DNA of 64,000 nucleotides from Procambarus clarkii (lineage: Eukaryota; Arthropoda; Malacostraca; Decapoda; Cambaridae), in the NCBI RefSeq assembly GCF_040958095.1, contig NC_091185.1, positions 13,099,952 through 13,163,951 of the forward strand, read 5' to 3'. The notes under the pieces were generated by a model. It worked only from the letters and a program-made list of their open reading frames with translations. It was not told where the DNA came from and did no database searches. Both the position numbers and the translations under genes were made by a program. This document shows positions 23,480 through 34,800 of this stretch, in pieces (positions within the stretch are counted from its first letter, which is position 1; each line of letters starts with the position of its first letter).

Positions 23480-24742
23480 TGTTGGAAATTTCCAACACTA
23501 ACAAATTACTATTGTATTATAATACATCATCATCATTATATACTAACTACAGTAGTTATTAATTTCACTAACGGTAGTGTCAACATAAATTAACCATTTC
23601 ATCTGCGTATTAGTGCTAGAATTCTCATGAAATCGAGTAGCAAAATTGCGTCAGATAATGTCTAGTTAGACACGTTTATTACCAATATGTTAGAGAATTG
23701 AATGTGGTTCTCTAAAATTATCAGTATTCCGTGTAATAATTACCTACGGATAATATGACTCCCGATAATCTAAAACCGAGAGTTATTAACTGAAATTATT
23801 ATCAAGTAGCAGTTTTATCTGTTACGTACGAATGCTATGGAAAGAAATAAAAATCTCCATTTCTCGATTAGACCATTAAACGAGAATATTTAAGTCCCTA
23901 TAATTGCAACCCAGTTCTCATTAACGTATTACATCCATAATTATCCGTAAAGAATTATCCGTGATTAATAATTTCTGTGGTGAATGCGAGAGACGGATTG
24001 AGGGAAGGCGGAGACGCCATTGTACGCGAGGCATCCCTGGCGTGAAGAGTGGCGAGACACGTGGTAGTGACTGGGGAGTTTTTATCGACAAGAATTACGT
24101 TTATACCCGTTTAATAGTAAACAATTACCTATTCACGTGTTCTATAGTGCCCAGCCAGTTAATAACGCGTCAACAATTGAAGCCACAGCCCGTAATTATG
24201 AGTACACAGCAGTGGACGTCTGGGACTGGCTGACGCGGTTTCGGCAGACCTTAGTATTTGATACGCTCATGTTAAGTATACCATTCTCGTTTGATGCATT
24301 ATCCTAGATTGTATATTTGTGGGTAGTCTGTCGTTATACAGCATGAATACCTAATACACAAAGTTAGTTTATTTTCAACAATTTCTCCGTTTTCATGAAT
24401 ATTTGAAATAATTCGTAGCCTAATCAAATGCTACTTAAATTTCTCTGATTTCAGCGTGTATACGAGGAGTCGACAAGTTGATTCTCATCATTCATGATAT
24501 TCACCTCGGGTTCTTTCTTTATTGGGATCCTGTGACCACGAGGACGAATGGCGAAATGTTGTTACAGAAATTGTCTTACAGATAAGACATTTATTTCGTA
24601 CAAATTTATCTAATATTATTACTGATTTCCATATAATTCATATAGGATCTTTACAGTGAATAAATTATTGCCAGAAATGATGATTTGGTAATTAATGTGT
24701 TTGCTTTGACTGTTGCTCAGTATTTCATAATCTTTAATATTC
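23480..24742 (+). repeat. 3' LTR of Pao-1, left part
   Basis: Matches 16,515-17,779 of the 5' LTR. It is interrupted at CTTTAATATTC (24,732-24,742) by LINE copy 1. Confidence 0.9.
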
Positions 24743-25276
24743 CCCCTCCCCGCTCAGCTCGTTGTCGCCGTCTGGGGGCTTAGTGGGCGGCTGCCGGAGT
24801 GTGATGCTCCTTGGGACAGTCCTCTGTCCTTTTCTAGCCTTGTGCTCCTGCTGCCGTCCTCTCCAATTCTGCTGGGCATCTTTTCCTTTTCCTTCTGTTT
24901 CGTTTTTCTCCCCCCTCTTCTCCTATCTGCTTGCCGTTTCCTGCCGACCTTTTGCTCGTTCTGGTTCTTCCCTTGGACTTCTTCTACTGTGACGCCCGGG
25001 TGCTTGAGGAGGCATACTCTTGCACCCGTAGAACTGCAGTACCCGACGTCGAGAGCGAGGGGAACCTTTTATTGTCAATCCCCACTTCGTCACTGAACCC
25101 GATCTCGACGGACTGTCGGTTTCTTAAGGTGGCGTTTGTGGGCGTATACTCACGACGCACCCCTAGGAGGCCCCGACAAGATCGGCGATAGCTTCTTGTT
25201 GGGTGTCCTGCCTCTAATTGTGGCTCCATGGTGGGTGTGGGGGCACATTCGTGAGTGAATTCGTAATTTCGTCAAG

Positions 25277-27204
25277 ATGATAACCCCTGTTTCGGCTGCT
25301 TCTGGCTTACCTTTTCAGGCTCGTGGGGTGGGCGACCAAGCCCCCGAGTCGGTCCGTATTGGAAGACCGGGCTCTGTAGCCTCCGCTGCATTGGGCCCCG
25401 ACCTTGCTCCTCCTTTGGCCTCTCTGACTCCTTCCCCTGGCTCCCCTCCCTCCTCTGTGGTTGGGTCGAGCCCCAAGCCCCCAGTGGTGACTACCTCGTC
25501 CCCTGGCTGCGGCTCCTTCTCTAGTTGTAACTACTGCGCCTTTTAACCCCTCTCTCTCTGGGGGTTCTCACCGCCGTTCTCGTCACGGCCGCCCTCGCTC
25601 GATTCCTTCCAGTTCTGCTACCTATCAAGCCTTGTTTGGTCCCGCTTCGTGGGCCAAATATTTTGATCTCCTCCCTCTTGATTCTGCGCCTCCTGACGAT
25701 TTCTCCCTTCATCGACATCTCATTGATTCCGTGGATGCCTCCATTACTTTTAACCCCACTCGTCTCGGTACGCGTGTCGTTGCTGCTCCTTCTCAGGATG
25801 CTGCTTCCCGCTTGGCTGCCTTATCCTGCCTTGGCGAGACCCCCGTTCGGGTCTCGAAGAACGTTCAGTTGAATGCCAGTGTTGGCACTATTTTGCTCCC
25901 GCCCCATGTTGCGACCGGTGTTCGGGACCTACGCGACTGCCACGACGATATTCGACATATCCTCGCTGCCCAGGGCCATTCTATTCTCCAGGTGGACACG
26001 TTTACTCGTCCCCCTCGTGGTAGTCGCCGTCAACCCCTCCGGGTTGTGAAGATTACCTTTGATGGTAGGACCCTTCCACCCTCTGTCATTCTTGCTGGTG
26101 CTAGGTGCTCTGTCCAGGAGTACATTCCTTCTCCTCGGCTCTGCAACAAGTGCTGGAGGTTTGGGCATGGTGCCCTCCGCTGCTCCGGGACTGTCTCTCT
26201 CTGTCCTTTGTGTGGTGGCGAAGGTCACTCTAAGTCGGAGTGCGCTTCTCCCCAGGCTCGTTGCCTCAACTGCGGTGAGGCCCATCCTACCTTCTCCCGT
26301 GCGTGTGTCCATTACAAGCTTGAGGCAGCCGTCCTCAACTTGAAGCACCGGGAGCGTTTATCTTTTCCTGAGGCGAGGCGCCAGGTTCGCCGGCTCCCGC
26401 CTTATGCTAATATCTCTTATGCTCGCGTGTTGCGCTCTTCCTCTCCTCGTCCTTCCCGCCTTCCTCAGACTCACAACCGTTTCCAGGCCTTGGACCCTGA
26501 TGCGCCCACTGCCCCCTCCTCTGTCCCTTTGGGTTCTCTCCCGAAGGATCCTCCTCCTGGTCCTCTGTCTGGGGTTCCCCTTCCTTCTACCCGGTCTGTC
26601 GTGCCTTCTGTGTCTCCTTCCTCGTCCCCCTCCGATCCTCCTTCCCATCCTCTTCCTCCATCTATCGGCTCTCCCCGCCGCCTGTCGGTGCGGGCGGATG
26701 TCCATCGCTCTCCTAACGGCCGTCGTGTGTGTTCTCGTTCGGCTTCTCCTGTTGAGACACTGGAATCCGTTGCCCGGTACGTAGTTGCTGGGACACCGGT
26801 CTTTTTAAGTCAGAAGCGTAAGCCTGGCTCCTCTCCTTCCTCTTCCCCGGCGGGTAAGAAGGCTTCGCTTCTTCCTCAGCTCCTCCTTCTGGCTCTGTTG
26901 CTCCTTCCCCTCCCGTTTCAGTGCTTGCGCCCCCTGTTCCTGCTATGGAGGTTTCTTTGGCCCCTGCTTCCCTTTCGGTTGCTGCTCTTGCTGGGGTGCG
27001 CTCCCCTCTTTCTACTCCCCCTCCTCTGCTGCTGTCCTTGACGGCTCCTCTCCGTTGTCTCCTCCTCTTCCTCCTCCTCCTCCAGACCCTGCCCGCCCAC
27101 CTCTGCTCTGTTCTCCCGTTTCCTTCCCTCCGTCTTTGCTCAGTTTACCCATGCCCCCTAACCCTGACTTTGCTGACCCTGATCCCGACCCTGATATTCT
27201 TTAA
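25277..27204 (+). pseudogene. LINE copy 1 ORF1: zinc-knuckle nucleic-acid-binding protein
   Basis: It starts MITPVSAASG at 25,277; a frameshift at about 25,505 moves it into the long frame 25,632-27,041. A tandem CCHC array lies at about 26,140-26,320: CNKCWRFGHGALRC, CPLCGGEGHSKSEC, then CLNCGEAHPTFSRAC. These are usual for the Gag-like ORF1 of I/Jockey-type LINEs, which coats the RNA. The C-terminal third is rich in Pro and Ser. A shift near 26,870 leads to the natural end PDPDPDIL at 27,204, as in copy 2. The frameshifts make it a pseudogene. Confidence 0.8.
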
Positions 27205-27227
27205 CGTGCTCTGTTGGTCTTTCGCCT

Positions 27228-30200
27228 TTGTTTCTTCCTTGTTCTCTGTTTTTGTCCTTTCTCTTCTCGTCGTTGTCCATTCTTCAATGGAACGTTCGAG
27301 GTTATTACGCCAATTTCCTCGAACTCCAACTTCTGGTTTCGCGGTTTTCGCCCCTTTGTGTCTGTCTCCAGGAGCCGATGCTTGGTGCTCGTCCTGGTCG
27401 TTTTCGTGGCTATTCCTTTCTCTCCCCCCCCCAGCCATTGCTGGGGCTTCTAATTCTTCTGCTCTCTTGATTCGGGCTGATGTTCCCTTTGTTCCTTTAC
27501 TTTTTCCTTCGCCTCTCCATTGTTCTGCTGTCGTATCTTTGTGGGAAATGGTACACAGTTTGTTCCATTTATCTCCCCCCGAGTGTCCCGCTCTCTCTTC
27601 CTGATTTGAAACACCTCCTAGACTCCTTGCCGGAGCCTGTGCTCCTGCTGGGTGACTTCAATTGTCGTCATTCTCTTTGGGGTGACGTTCTGACGAATAC
27701 CCGGGGTCGCCTCCTTAAGCCGTTTCTCCTCTCTTCTTCCCTGTCTCTTCTGAATTCTGGTGAGCCCACTCATTTGGACTCTCGAACTCGCACCCTTTCT
27801 TGTCTTGATCTTTCTCTCTGCTCTTCTTCTCTTTACTTAGATTTCACATGGCAGGTTCTTGATGACCTCCATGGAAGTGATCATTTCCCCATCCTTGTTT
27901 CCTTTTTCTCTTTTCGCCCTTCCCTCTCTTTCCCTAGGTGGCAGTTTGCTAAGGCGGACTGGACCCTATTTTCCCTCAGTGCTACTCTCTCTGACCTCTC
28001 CCTTCTGCCCCTCTCTCGCGCTCTCCTCCTTTTTCATGACACTGTCTTCGACGCTGCCCTCCGCTCTATTCCTCGCTCTTCCTCTCGGGGTCCACGGAAG
28101 TGCGTTCCCTGGTGGAATGCGGACTGTGCTCGGGCTGTCCGCTGTAAGCGTGCAGCCTGGAAGAAGCACCGCCGTAGGCAGACGACCGATTCTTTTCTTT
28201 TCTTTCGGAAAGCGAGTGCGGTGGCCCGTAGGGCCATCCGTACGGCTAAACGTGAATGTTGGGCATCTTATGTCTCGACAATTACGTCCGAAACCCCTCT
28301 GGCCCAGATCTGGAAGCGTATCCGCAAGATAGCGGGTAAGTTCGTTCCCGATGTTTCACCGGTCCTTCACCTCCATGATACTCTTGTGGCGGACCCGTTG
28401 CAGGTCGCTTCCGAACTGGGTTCCCACTTTTCTTCTGTTAGCTCTGGTCTTCATCTTCCCCAATCTTTCCTTCTTCGTAAACCTGTCCTTGAGTCTCGTC
28501 CTTTAGATTTCTGCACTCATCTTCAGCTTCCCTATAATGATCCCTTCTCTCTCTCTGAACTTCGTTCTGCCCTGGCCCTCTGCGGTTCTACGGCGGCGGG
28601 CTCCGATGGTATTCATTATGAGATGCTTCGCCATCTCCCTCCGAGCACGTCTCAGTATTTACTGAGTCTGTATAATCGGATCTGGGAGTCGTCGTCAGTC
28701 CCTGAGGACTGGCTCGATGCCGTTGTCCTCCCTGTTCGCAAACCGGGGTCTCTGGGTACTTCCCCTAAGGACTTTCGCCCTATTGCTCTCACAAGTTGTG
28801 TCTGCAAACTCTTTGAACGTATGGTTAACGTTCGTCTGATGTGGTTCCTGGAACACCATCACCTCCTCTCCCCTTCTCAATTTGGTTTCCGCAAGTGCCG
28901 CAGCACGACAGATGTCCTGGTGAACTTGGAGGTCTATATACGTACTGCTTTTGCTGCGAAGACCTCCGTTGTTGCCGTCCTTTTTGACCTAGAAAAGGCT
29001 TACGACACCACTTGGCGTTATCATATCCTATCTCAACTTCATTCTTTTGGCCTTCGTGGTCATCTCCCTCTCTTTCTCCGCAGCTTCCTCTCTCGTCGTT
29101 CCTTTCGGGTGCGCCTTGGTACCGCTCTCTCTCCCTCTTTTCAGCAATACGAAGGTGTGCCCCAGGGTAGTGTTCTGAGCACTACTCTTTTTCTGGTTGC
29201 CCTCAATGGTCTTCTTTCCTCTCTTCCTTCTGGTGTCTTCTCCGCTCTCTATGTCGATGATCTTACCCTTTGTTGTCAGGGTGATGATTCGCCTCTCCTT
29301 CAACGCCGGCTTCAACTTGCGATTGATGCCGTGTCGTCTTGGGCCACAGGTCATGGCTTCAAGTTCTCTACTTCTAAGACTTGTGCCATGACTTTTACGC
29401 GGAAACGGGTTGTTCTTCGTCCCTCTTTGTCACTTTATGGTCATCCCCTTGAATACAAAGATTCCGCGAAGCTTTTGGGGTTATTCCTTGACACTCGTTT
29501 GTCTTGGTCTCCCCATATCTCTTACCTCCGTGTTGAGTGCTCTAAGTCCCTTACCCTCCTTCGGGTCTTGTCCCATACTTCTTGGGGGGCAGATAGGCGC
29601 ACTCTCCTTGCTTTACATTCCTCTCTCGTCCTGTCTAAGCTCGATTATGGTTGCCCTGCTTACTCGTCTGCTTCTCCTTCTACTCTTCGCCGGTCTTGAT
29701 GCTTTGCACCATACTGGGTTGCGCCTCAGTTCTGGTGCCTTTCGTTCGACTCCCGTCCTTAGCTTGTATGTTGACACTGGCTTCCTGTCTCTCCAGGACC
29801 GCCGTGATCGCTACTGTCTTCGCTATCTTGCGCGGTCCTTGCAACATCCTTCCTCTCGTCTCTGTCGTGCTTTAACTTTTACCCCTCCTGCGGTTCCTGT
29901 TCCTCTTCACCACCTCCCTCTTTCTGTCCGGTTATCTTGCCTGCAGGATTCTCTTTCCGTTCGTATTTCTGATGTTTCTCCTCGTGTTGTTCCTTCTTTG
30001 CCCCCGTGGAGGGTCCCTCTTCCGCGGTTTTGTACACCCTTGACTCGTATCACTAAAGCTTTTACCCCTCCTACAGTTCTAAAACGCCTTTTCCTCGAGC
30101 ACTTTTCTTCTCACTCCCGCTCCGTTTCTGTCTTCACCGATGGGTCTAAGTCAGCGGACGGTGTTGGCTACTCTGTTGTTTTTCCTGATCGCACTTATAT

Positions 30201-30952
30201 GTGTCGCTTGCCTCCGGAGACTAGCATCTTTACAGCGGAACTTTATGCTATTCTCTATGCTCTTCGTCTCCTGCTTTCTCGTTGTCAGTCTTCCTTTGTG
30301 GTTGTTGTTGACTCTCGTAGTGCCCTCATGGCTCTCGGGTGCTTTAATCCAGTTCATCCGGTAGTTGTCGAGATCCAGCATTGGCTGTTTCTCGTTCACA
30401 GTAAATTTAAGTCGGTTGAGTTTTGTTGGGTTCCCAGCCATATTGGCGTGTCTTTAAATGAGCGTGCGGATGCTGCCGCTAAGGAAGCTGTCCGCTCTTG
30501 TCCCATCTCTCGTAAAGGCATTCCGTATTCCGACTTTTACCCGGTTATCCATTCCTCAGTCCTTACCCGTTGGCAGGCTTCTTGGTTGTCTGTTACTGGT
30601 AACAAGCTACGTACTCTTAAATGTTGTGTTTCCTCGTGGCCGTCCTCCTTCCACTGTAACCGGCGGTGGGGAAACAGCTCTAGCGAGGTTGCGTATTGGC
30701 CATACTCGCTTAACCCATGGTCACTTGATGGAGCGCCGCCCTGCTCCTTATTGTCCTAGTTGCATTGTCCCTCTTACGGTCGTGCATGTCCTTCTTGAAT
30801 GTCCTGACTTCCAGGACGAGCGTGTGTCTTGCTTTCCGACCGCCCCTCGCGGTCACCTGTCCCTCGATAGAATTCTTGGTGACTCGGATACTTTTGATAT
30901 CGTTCGCCTTATGCGTTTTTGTTCTCGTATTGGCATCCTTGGTGATATTTAG
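27228..30952 (+). pseudogene. LINE copy 1 ORF2: endonuclease, RT, RNase H
   Basis: It follows ORF1 by about 20 bases. Domains in order: endonuclease (ILQWNVRGYY, then VLLLGDFNCRHS and GSDHFPIL), RT (FRPIALTSCVCKLFERM, LFDLEKAYDTTW, GVPQGSVLSTTLF, catalytic YVDD), RNase H (VFTDGSKSADG, TAELYAILYAL, VVDSRSALMAL, NERADAAAKEA) and a C-terminal CPSCIVPLTVVHVLLECP. Compared with the open copy 2 it has at least four frame breaks: a shorter C-run near 27,430, an indel near 27,535, an extra G near 29,693 and an extra G near 30,668. Its endonuclease GDFN and RT PQGS motifs are intact, unlike copy 2. Confidence 0.85.
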
Positions 30953-31044
30953 CGCCCTCTGATTATTTTGCGTATTTGATGGTGCTACATAGCCTTCCCG
31001 GTTTGGTGCCTTCTTTTGATAATTACTTACTTACTTTAATATTC

Positions 31045-31401
31045 ATAATTTGAGTTATCATATCTTTGAATCTATTGTAGTTTAGATTTACTATGTTACT
31101 AACTCAACAATGAACTAGTGACGAACCACACTGGTTCCTAGATATATATGAACTTCTAGAAATACCCCCCCAATGTTGATATTTGAGGTTTTGACTTTAA
31201 TTAATTAATAATACAGTCTATTCATTATTTTCAAGTGATTATTCATTAAATTAGTTTCCATAGACACTGGTTCTCTAGTGTCATTCTAATGATCACTATT
31301 ATTCGTTTTCCCTCTTTTCTCAAAAGTGGGTGGTCCTTCGATTTATTTAAATACAATAATCAAATAATTGAATATATGAGTCAAGCCCCAGAAATCCTAC
31401 A
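31045..31401 (+). repeat. 3' LTR of Pao-1, right part
   Basis: Resumes the LTR after LINE copy 1 and matches 17,785-18,142 of the 5' LTR. It ends CCTACA, the canonical CA terminus. Confidence 0.85.
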
Positions 31402-31610
31402 GCCCGATGTTTTGGCGGGAAACAGAGTGGCCAGGAGCCATCTTGTGACTCAAAAGGGCGTAAACCCCTTGCATAATCAAACTTAAATGGCAATTTTACA
31501 GCCAACCTGATGACGCTCCACACTCTCACACATATGAAAATGTTCCCTGAATACCAGAGAACGCTTTGGTTATGGAGATATGACTCTTTGCGCTGGGTTA
31601 GGAGAAATAT
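31402..31610. other. Segment X, right remainder
   Basis: It lies between the end of Pao-1 and the resumption of the SGNH-like frame. It begins GCCCG, the partner of GCCCC at 16,510, and carries E2F-type and YY1-type motifs that fit the promoter-like left part. The exact right boundary of X is uncertain. Confidence 0.4.
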
Positions 31611-31752
31611 AGGGGTGGGACACCATCACAATATCCATCCAACTCGCCAACCAGCTGAAATAATTAATCATTTAAAAACTATTATCAGATCATTCAAACA
31701 GATTAGTAACTCTGTAGTATTCACATTAGTGGAACTTCCCCAACTGAGAAGT
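31611..31752 (+). pseudogene. SGNH-hydrolase-like frame of Pao-2, middle part
   Basis: The open frame reads HPTRQPAEIINHLKTIIRSF then SNSVVFTLVE. This is the helix and strand expected between block III (GGND) and block V of an SGNH hydrolase. It is cut at 31,752 by LINE copy 2 and resumes at 38,043. Confidence 0.55.
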
Positions 31753-31832
31753 AGGTAAGTAATTATCAAAAGAAGGCACCAAACCGGGAAGGCAATGTAG
31801 CACCATCAAATACGCAAAATAATCAGAGGGCG

Positions 31833-34800
31833 CTAAATATCACCAAGGATGCCAATACGAGAACAAAAACGCATAAGGCGAACGATATCAAAAGTATCCG
31901 AGTCACCAAGAATTCTATCGAGGGACAGGTGACCGCCAGGGGCGGTCGGAAAGCAAGACACACGCTCGTCCTGGAAGTCAGGACATTCAAGAAGGACATG
32001 CACGACCGTAAGAGGGACAATGCAACTAGGACAATAAGGAGCAGGGCGGCGCTCCATCAAGTGACCATGGGTTAAGCGAGTATGCCCAATACGCAACCTC
32101 ACCAGAGCTGTTTCCCACCGCCGGTTACGGTGGAAGGAGGACGGCCACGAGGAAACACAGTATTTAAGAGTACGTAGCTTGTTACCAGTAACAGACAACC
32201 AAGAAGCCTGCCAACGGGTAAGGACTGAGGAATGGATAACCGGGTAAAAGTCGGAATACGGAATGCCTTTACGAGAGATGGGACAAGAGCGGACAGCTTC
32301 CTTGGCGGCAGCATCCGCACGCTCATTTAAAGACACACCAATATGGCTGGGAACCCAACAAAACTCAATCGACTTAAATTTACTGTGAACGAGAAACAGC
32401 CAATGCTGGATCTCGACAACTACTGGATGAACCGGATTAAAGGACCCGAGAGCCATGAGGGCACTACGAGAGTCAACAACAACTACAAAGGAAGACTGAC
32501 AACGAGAAAGCAGGAGACGAAGAGCATAGAGAATAGCAGAAAGTTCCGCTGTAAAGATGCTAGTCTCCGGAGGCAAGCGACACATATAAGTGCGATCAGG
32601 AAAAACAACAGAGTAGCCAACACCGTCCGCTGACTTAGACCCATCGGTGAAGACAGAAACGGAGCGGGAGTGAGAAGAAAAGTGCTCGAGGAAAAGGCGT
32701 TTTAGAACCGTAGGAGGGGTAAAAGCTTTAGTGATACGGGTCAAGGATGTACAAAACCGTGGAAGAGGGACCCTCCACGGGGGCAAAGAAGTTACAACAC
32801 GAGGAGAAACATCAGAAATACGAACGGAAAGAGAATCCTGTAGGCGAGATAACCGGACAGAAAGAGGGAGGTGGTGATGAGGAACAGGAACCGCAGGAGG
32901 GGTAAAAGTTATAGCACGACAGAGGCGAGAGGAAGGATGTTGCAAGGACCGCGCAAGATAGCGAAGACAGTAGCGATCACGGCGGTCCTGGAGAGACAGG
33001 AAGCCAGTGTCAACATACAAGCTAAGGATGGGAGTCGAACGAAAGGCACCAGAACTGAGGCGCAACCCAGTATGGTGCAAAGCATCAAGACGGCGAAGAG
33101 TAGAAGGAGAAGCAGACGAGTAAGCAGGGCAACCATAATCGAGCTTAGACAGGACGAGAGAGGAATATAAAGCAAGGAGAGTGCGCCTATCTGCCCCCCA
33201 AGAAGTATGGGACAAGACCCGAAGGAGGGTAAGGGCCTTAGAGCACTCAACACGGAGGTAAGAGATATGGGGAGACCAAGACAAACGAGTGTCAAGGAAT
33301 AACCCCAAAAGCTTCGCTGAATCTTTGTATTCAAGGGGATGACCATAAAGTGACAAAGAGGGACGAAGAACAACCCGTTTCCGCGTAAAAGTCATGGCAT
33401 AAGTCTTAGAAGTAGAGAACTTGAAGCCATGATCTGTGGCCCAAGACGACACGGCATCAATTGCAAGTTGAAGCCGGCGTTGAAGGAGAGGCGAATCATC
33501 ACCCTGACAACAAAGGGTAAGATCATCGACATAGAGAGCGGAGACGACACCAGAAGGAAGAGAGGAAAGAAGACCATTGAGGGCAACCAGAAAAAGAGTA
33601 GTGCTCAGAACACTAACCTGGAGCACACCTTCGTATTGCTGAAAAGAGGGGGAGAGAGCGGTACCAAGGCGCACCCGAAAGGAACGATGAGAGAGGAAGC
33701 TGCGGAGAAAGAGAGGGAGATGACCACGAAGGCCAAAAGAATGAAGTTGAGATAGGATATGATAACGCCAAGTGGTGTCGTAAGCCTTTTCCAGGTCAAA
33801 AAGGACGGCAACAACGGAGGTCTTCGCAGCAAAAGCAGTACGAATATAGACCTCCAAGTTCACCAGGACATCTGTCGTGCTGCGGCACTTGCGGAAACCA
33901 AATTGAGAAGGGGAGAGGAGGTGATGGTGTTCCAGGAACCACATCAGACGAACGTTAACCATACGTTCAAAGAGTTTGCAGACACAACTTGTGAGAGCAA
34001 TAGGGCGAAAGTCCTTAGGGGAAGTACCCAGAGACCCCGGTTTGCGAACAGGGAGGACAACGGCATCGAGCCAGTCCTCAGGGACTGACGACGACTCCCA
34101 GATCCGATTATACAGACTCAGTAAATACTGAGACGTGCTCGGAGGGAGATGGCGAAGCATCTCATAATGAATACCATCGGAGCCCGGCGCCGTAGAAACG
34201 CAGAGGGCCAGGGCAGAACGAAGTTCAGAGAGAGAGAAGGGATCATTATAGGGAAGCTGAAGATGAGTGCAGAAATCTAAAGGACGAAACTCAAGGACAG
34301 GTTTACGAAGAAGGAAAGATTGGGGAAGATGAAGACCAGAGCTAACAGAAGAAAAGTGGGAACCCGGTTCGGAAGCGACCTGCAACGGGTCCGCCACAAG
34401 AGTATCATGGAGGTGAAGGACCGGTGAAACATCGGGAACGAACTTACCCGCTATTTTGCGGATACGCTTCCAGATCTGGGCCAGAGGGGTTTCGGACGTA
34501 ATTGTTGAGACATAAGATGCCCAACATTCACGTTTAGCCGTACGGATGGCCCTACGGGCCACCGCACTCGCTTTCCGAAAGAAAAGAAAAGAATCGGTCG
34601 TCTGCCTACGGCGGTGCCTCTTCCAGGCTGCACGCTTACAGCGGACTGCCCGAGCACAGTCCGCATTCCACCAGGGAACGCACTTCCATGGACCCTGAGA
34701 GGAAGAGCGAGGAATAGAGCGAAGGGCAGCGTTGAAGACAGTGTCATGAAAAAGGAGGAGAGCGCAAGAGAGAGGCAGAAGGGAGAAGTCAGAGAGAGCA

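Larger units (their letters stand above)
24743..31033 (+). mobile_element. LINE copy 1 (I-like, two ORFs, RNase H), full length
   Basis: The element is flanked by an 11-bp target duplication, CTTTAATATTC (24,732-24,742 and 31,034-31,044), inside the Pao-1 LTR. It begins with CCCCTCCCC and ends in a short ATTACTTACTTAC tail rather than poly(A). It has a 5' UTR of about 530 bp, ORF1 with three zinc knuckles, ORF2 with endonuclease, RT and RNase H, and an 80-bp 3' UTR. It is the same family as copy 2 at 31,753-38,027. Ty1/I-group placement beyond an RNase H-bearing, I-like LINE is not claimed. Confidence 0.9.
16515..31401 (+). mobile_element. Pao/BEL-type LTR retrotransposon Pao-1, pol deleted, interrupted by LINE copy 1
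   Basis: LTRs start TGTTGGAA and end CCTA(T/C)A. The 5' copy is 16,515-18,142; the 3' copy is 23,480-24,742 plus 31,045-31,401, split by LINE copy 1. The flanks read GCCCC (left) and GCCCG (right), consistent with a 4-5 bp target duplication. The interior contains a PBS, a TA tract, a leader and gag-protease, but no RT, RNase H or integrase. Between the protease and the 3' LTR lie 2.1 kb of non-coding repeats. The polypurine tract is not obvious: a run of 12-13 C residues at about 23,462-23,472 precedes the 3' LTR instead. Confidence 0.85.

Noticed and set aside
26358-27438. Minus-strand Arg/Glu-rich frames across LINE copy 1 and their mirror in copy 2
   Set aside because: Antisense shadows of the CT-rich ORF1/ORF2 coding strand.
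15063-31625. Segment X as a DNA transposon with inverted ends (ATATTGTTGGTG against ATATTGTGATGGTG)
   Set aside because: The match is short and gapped and no transposase is present; too weak to call.
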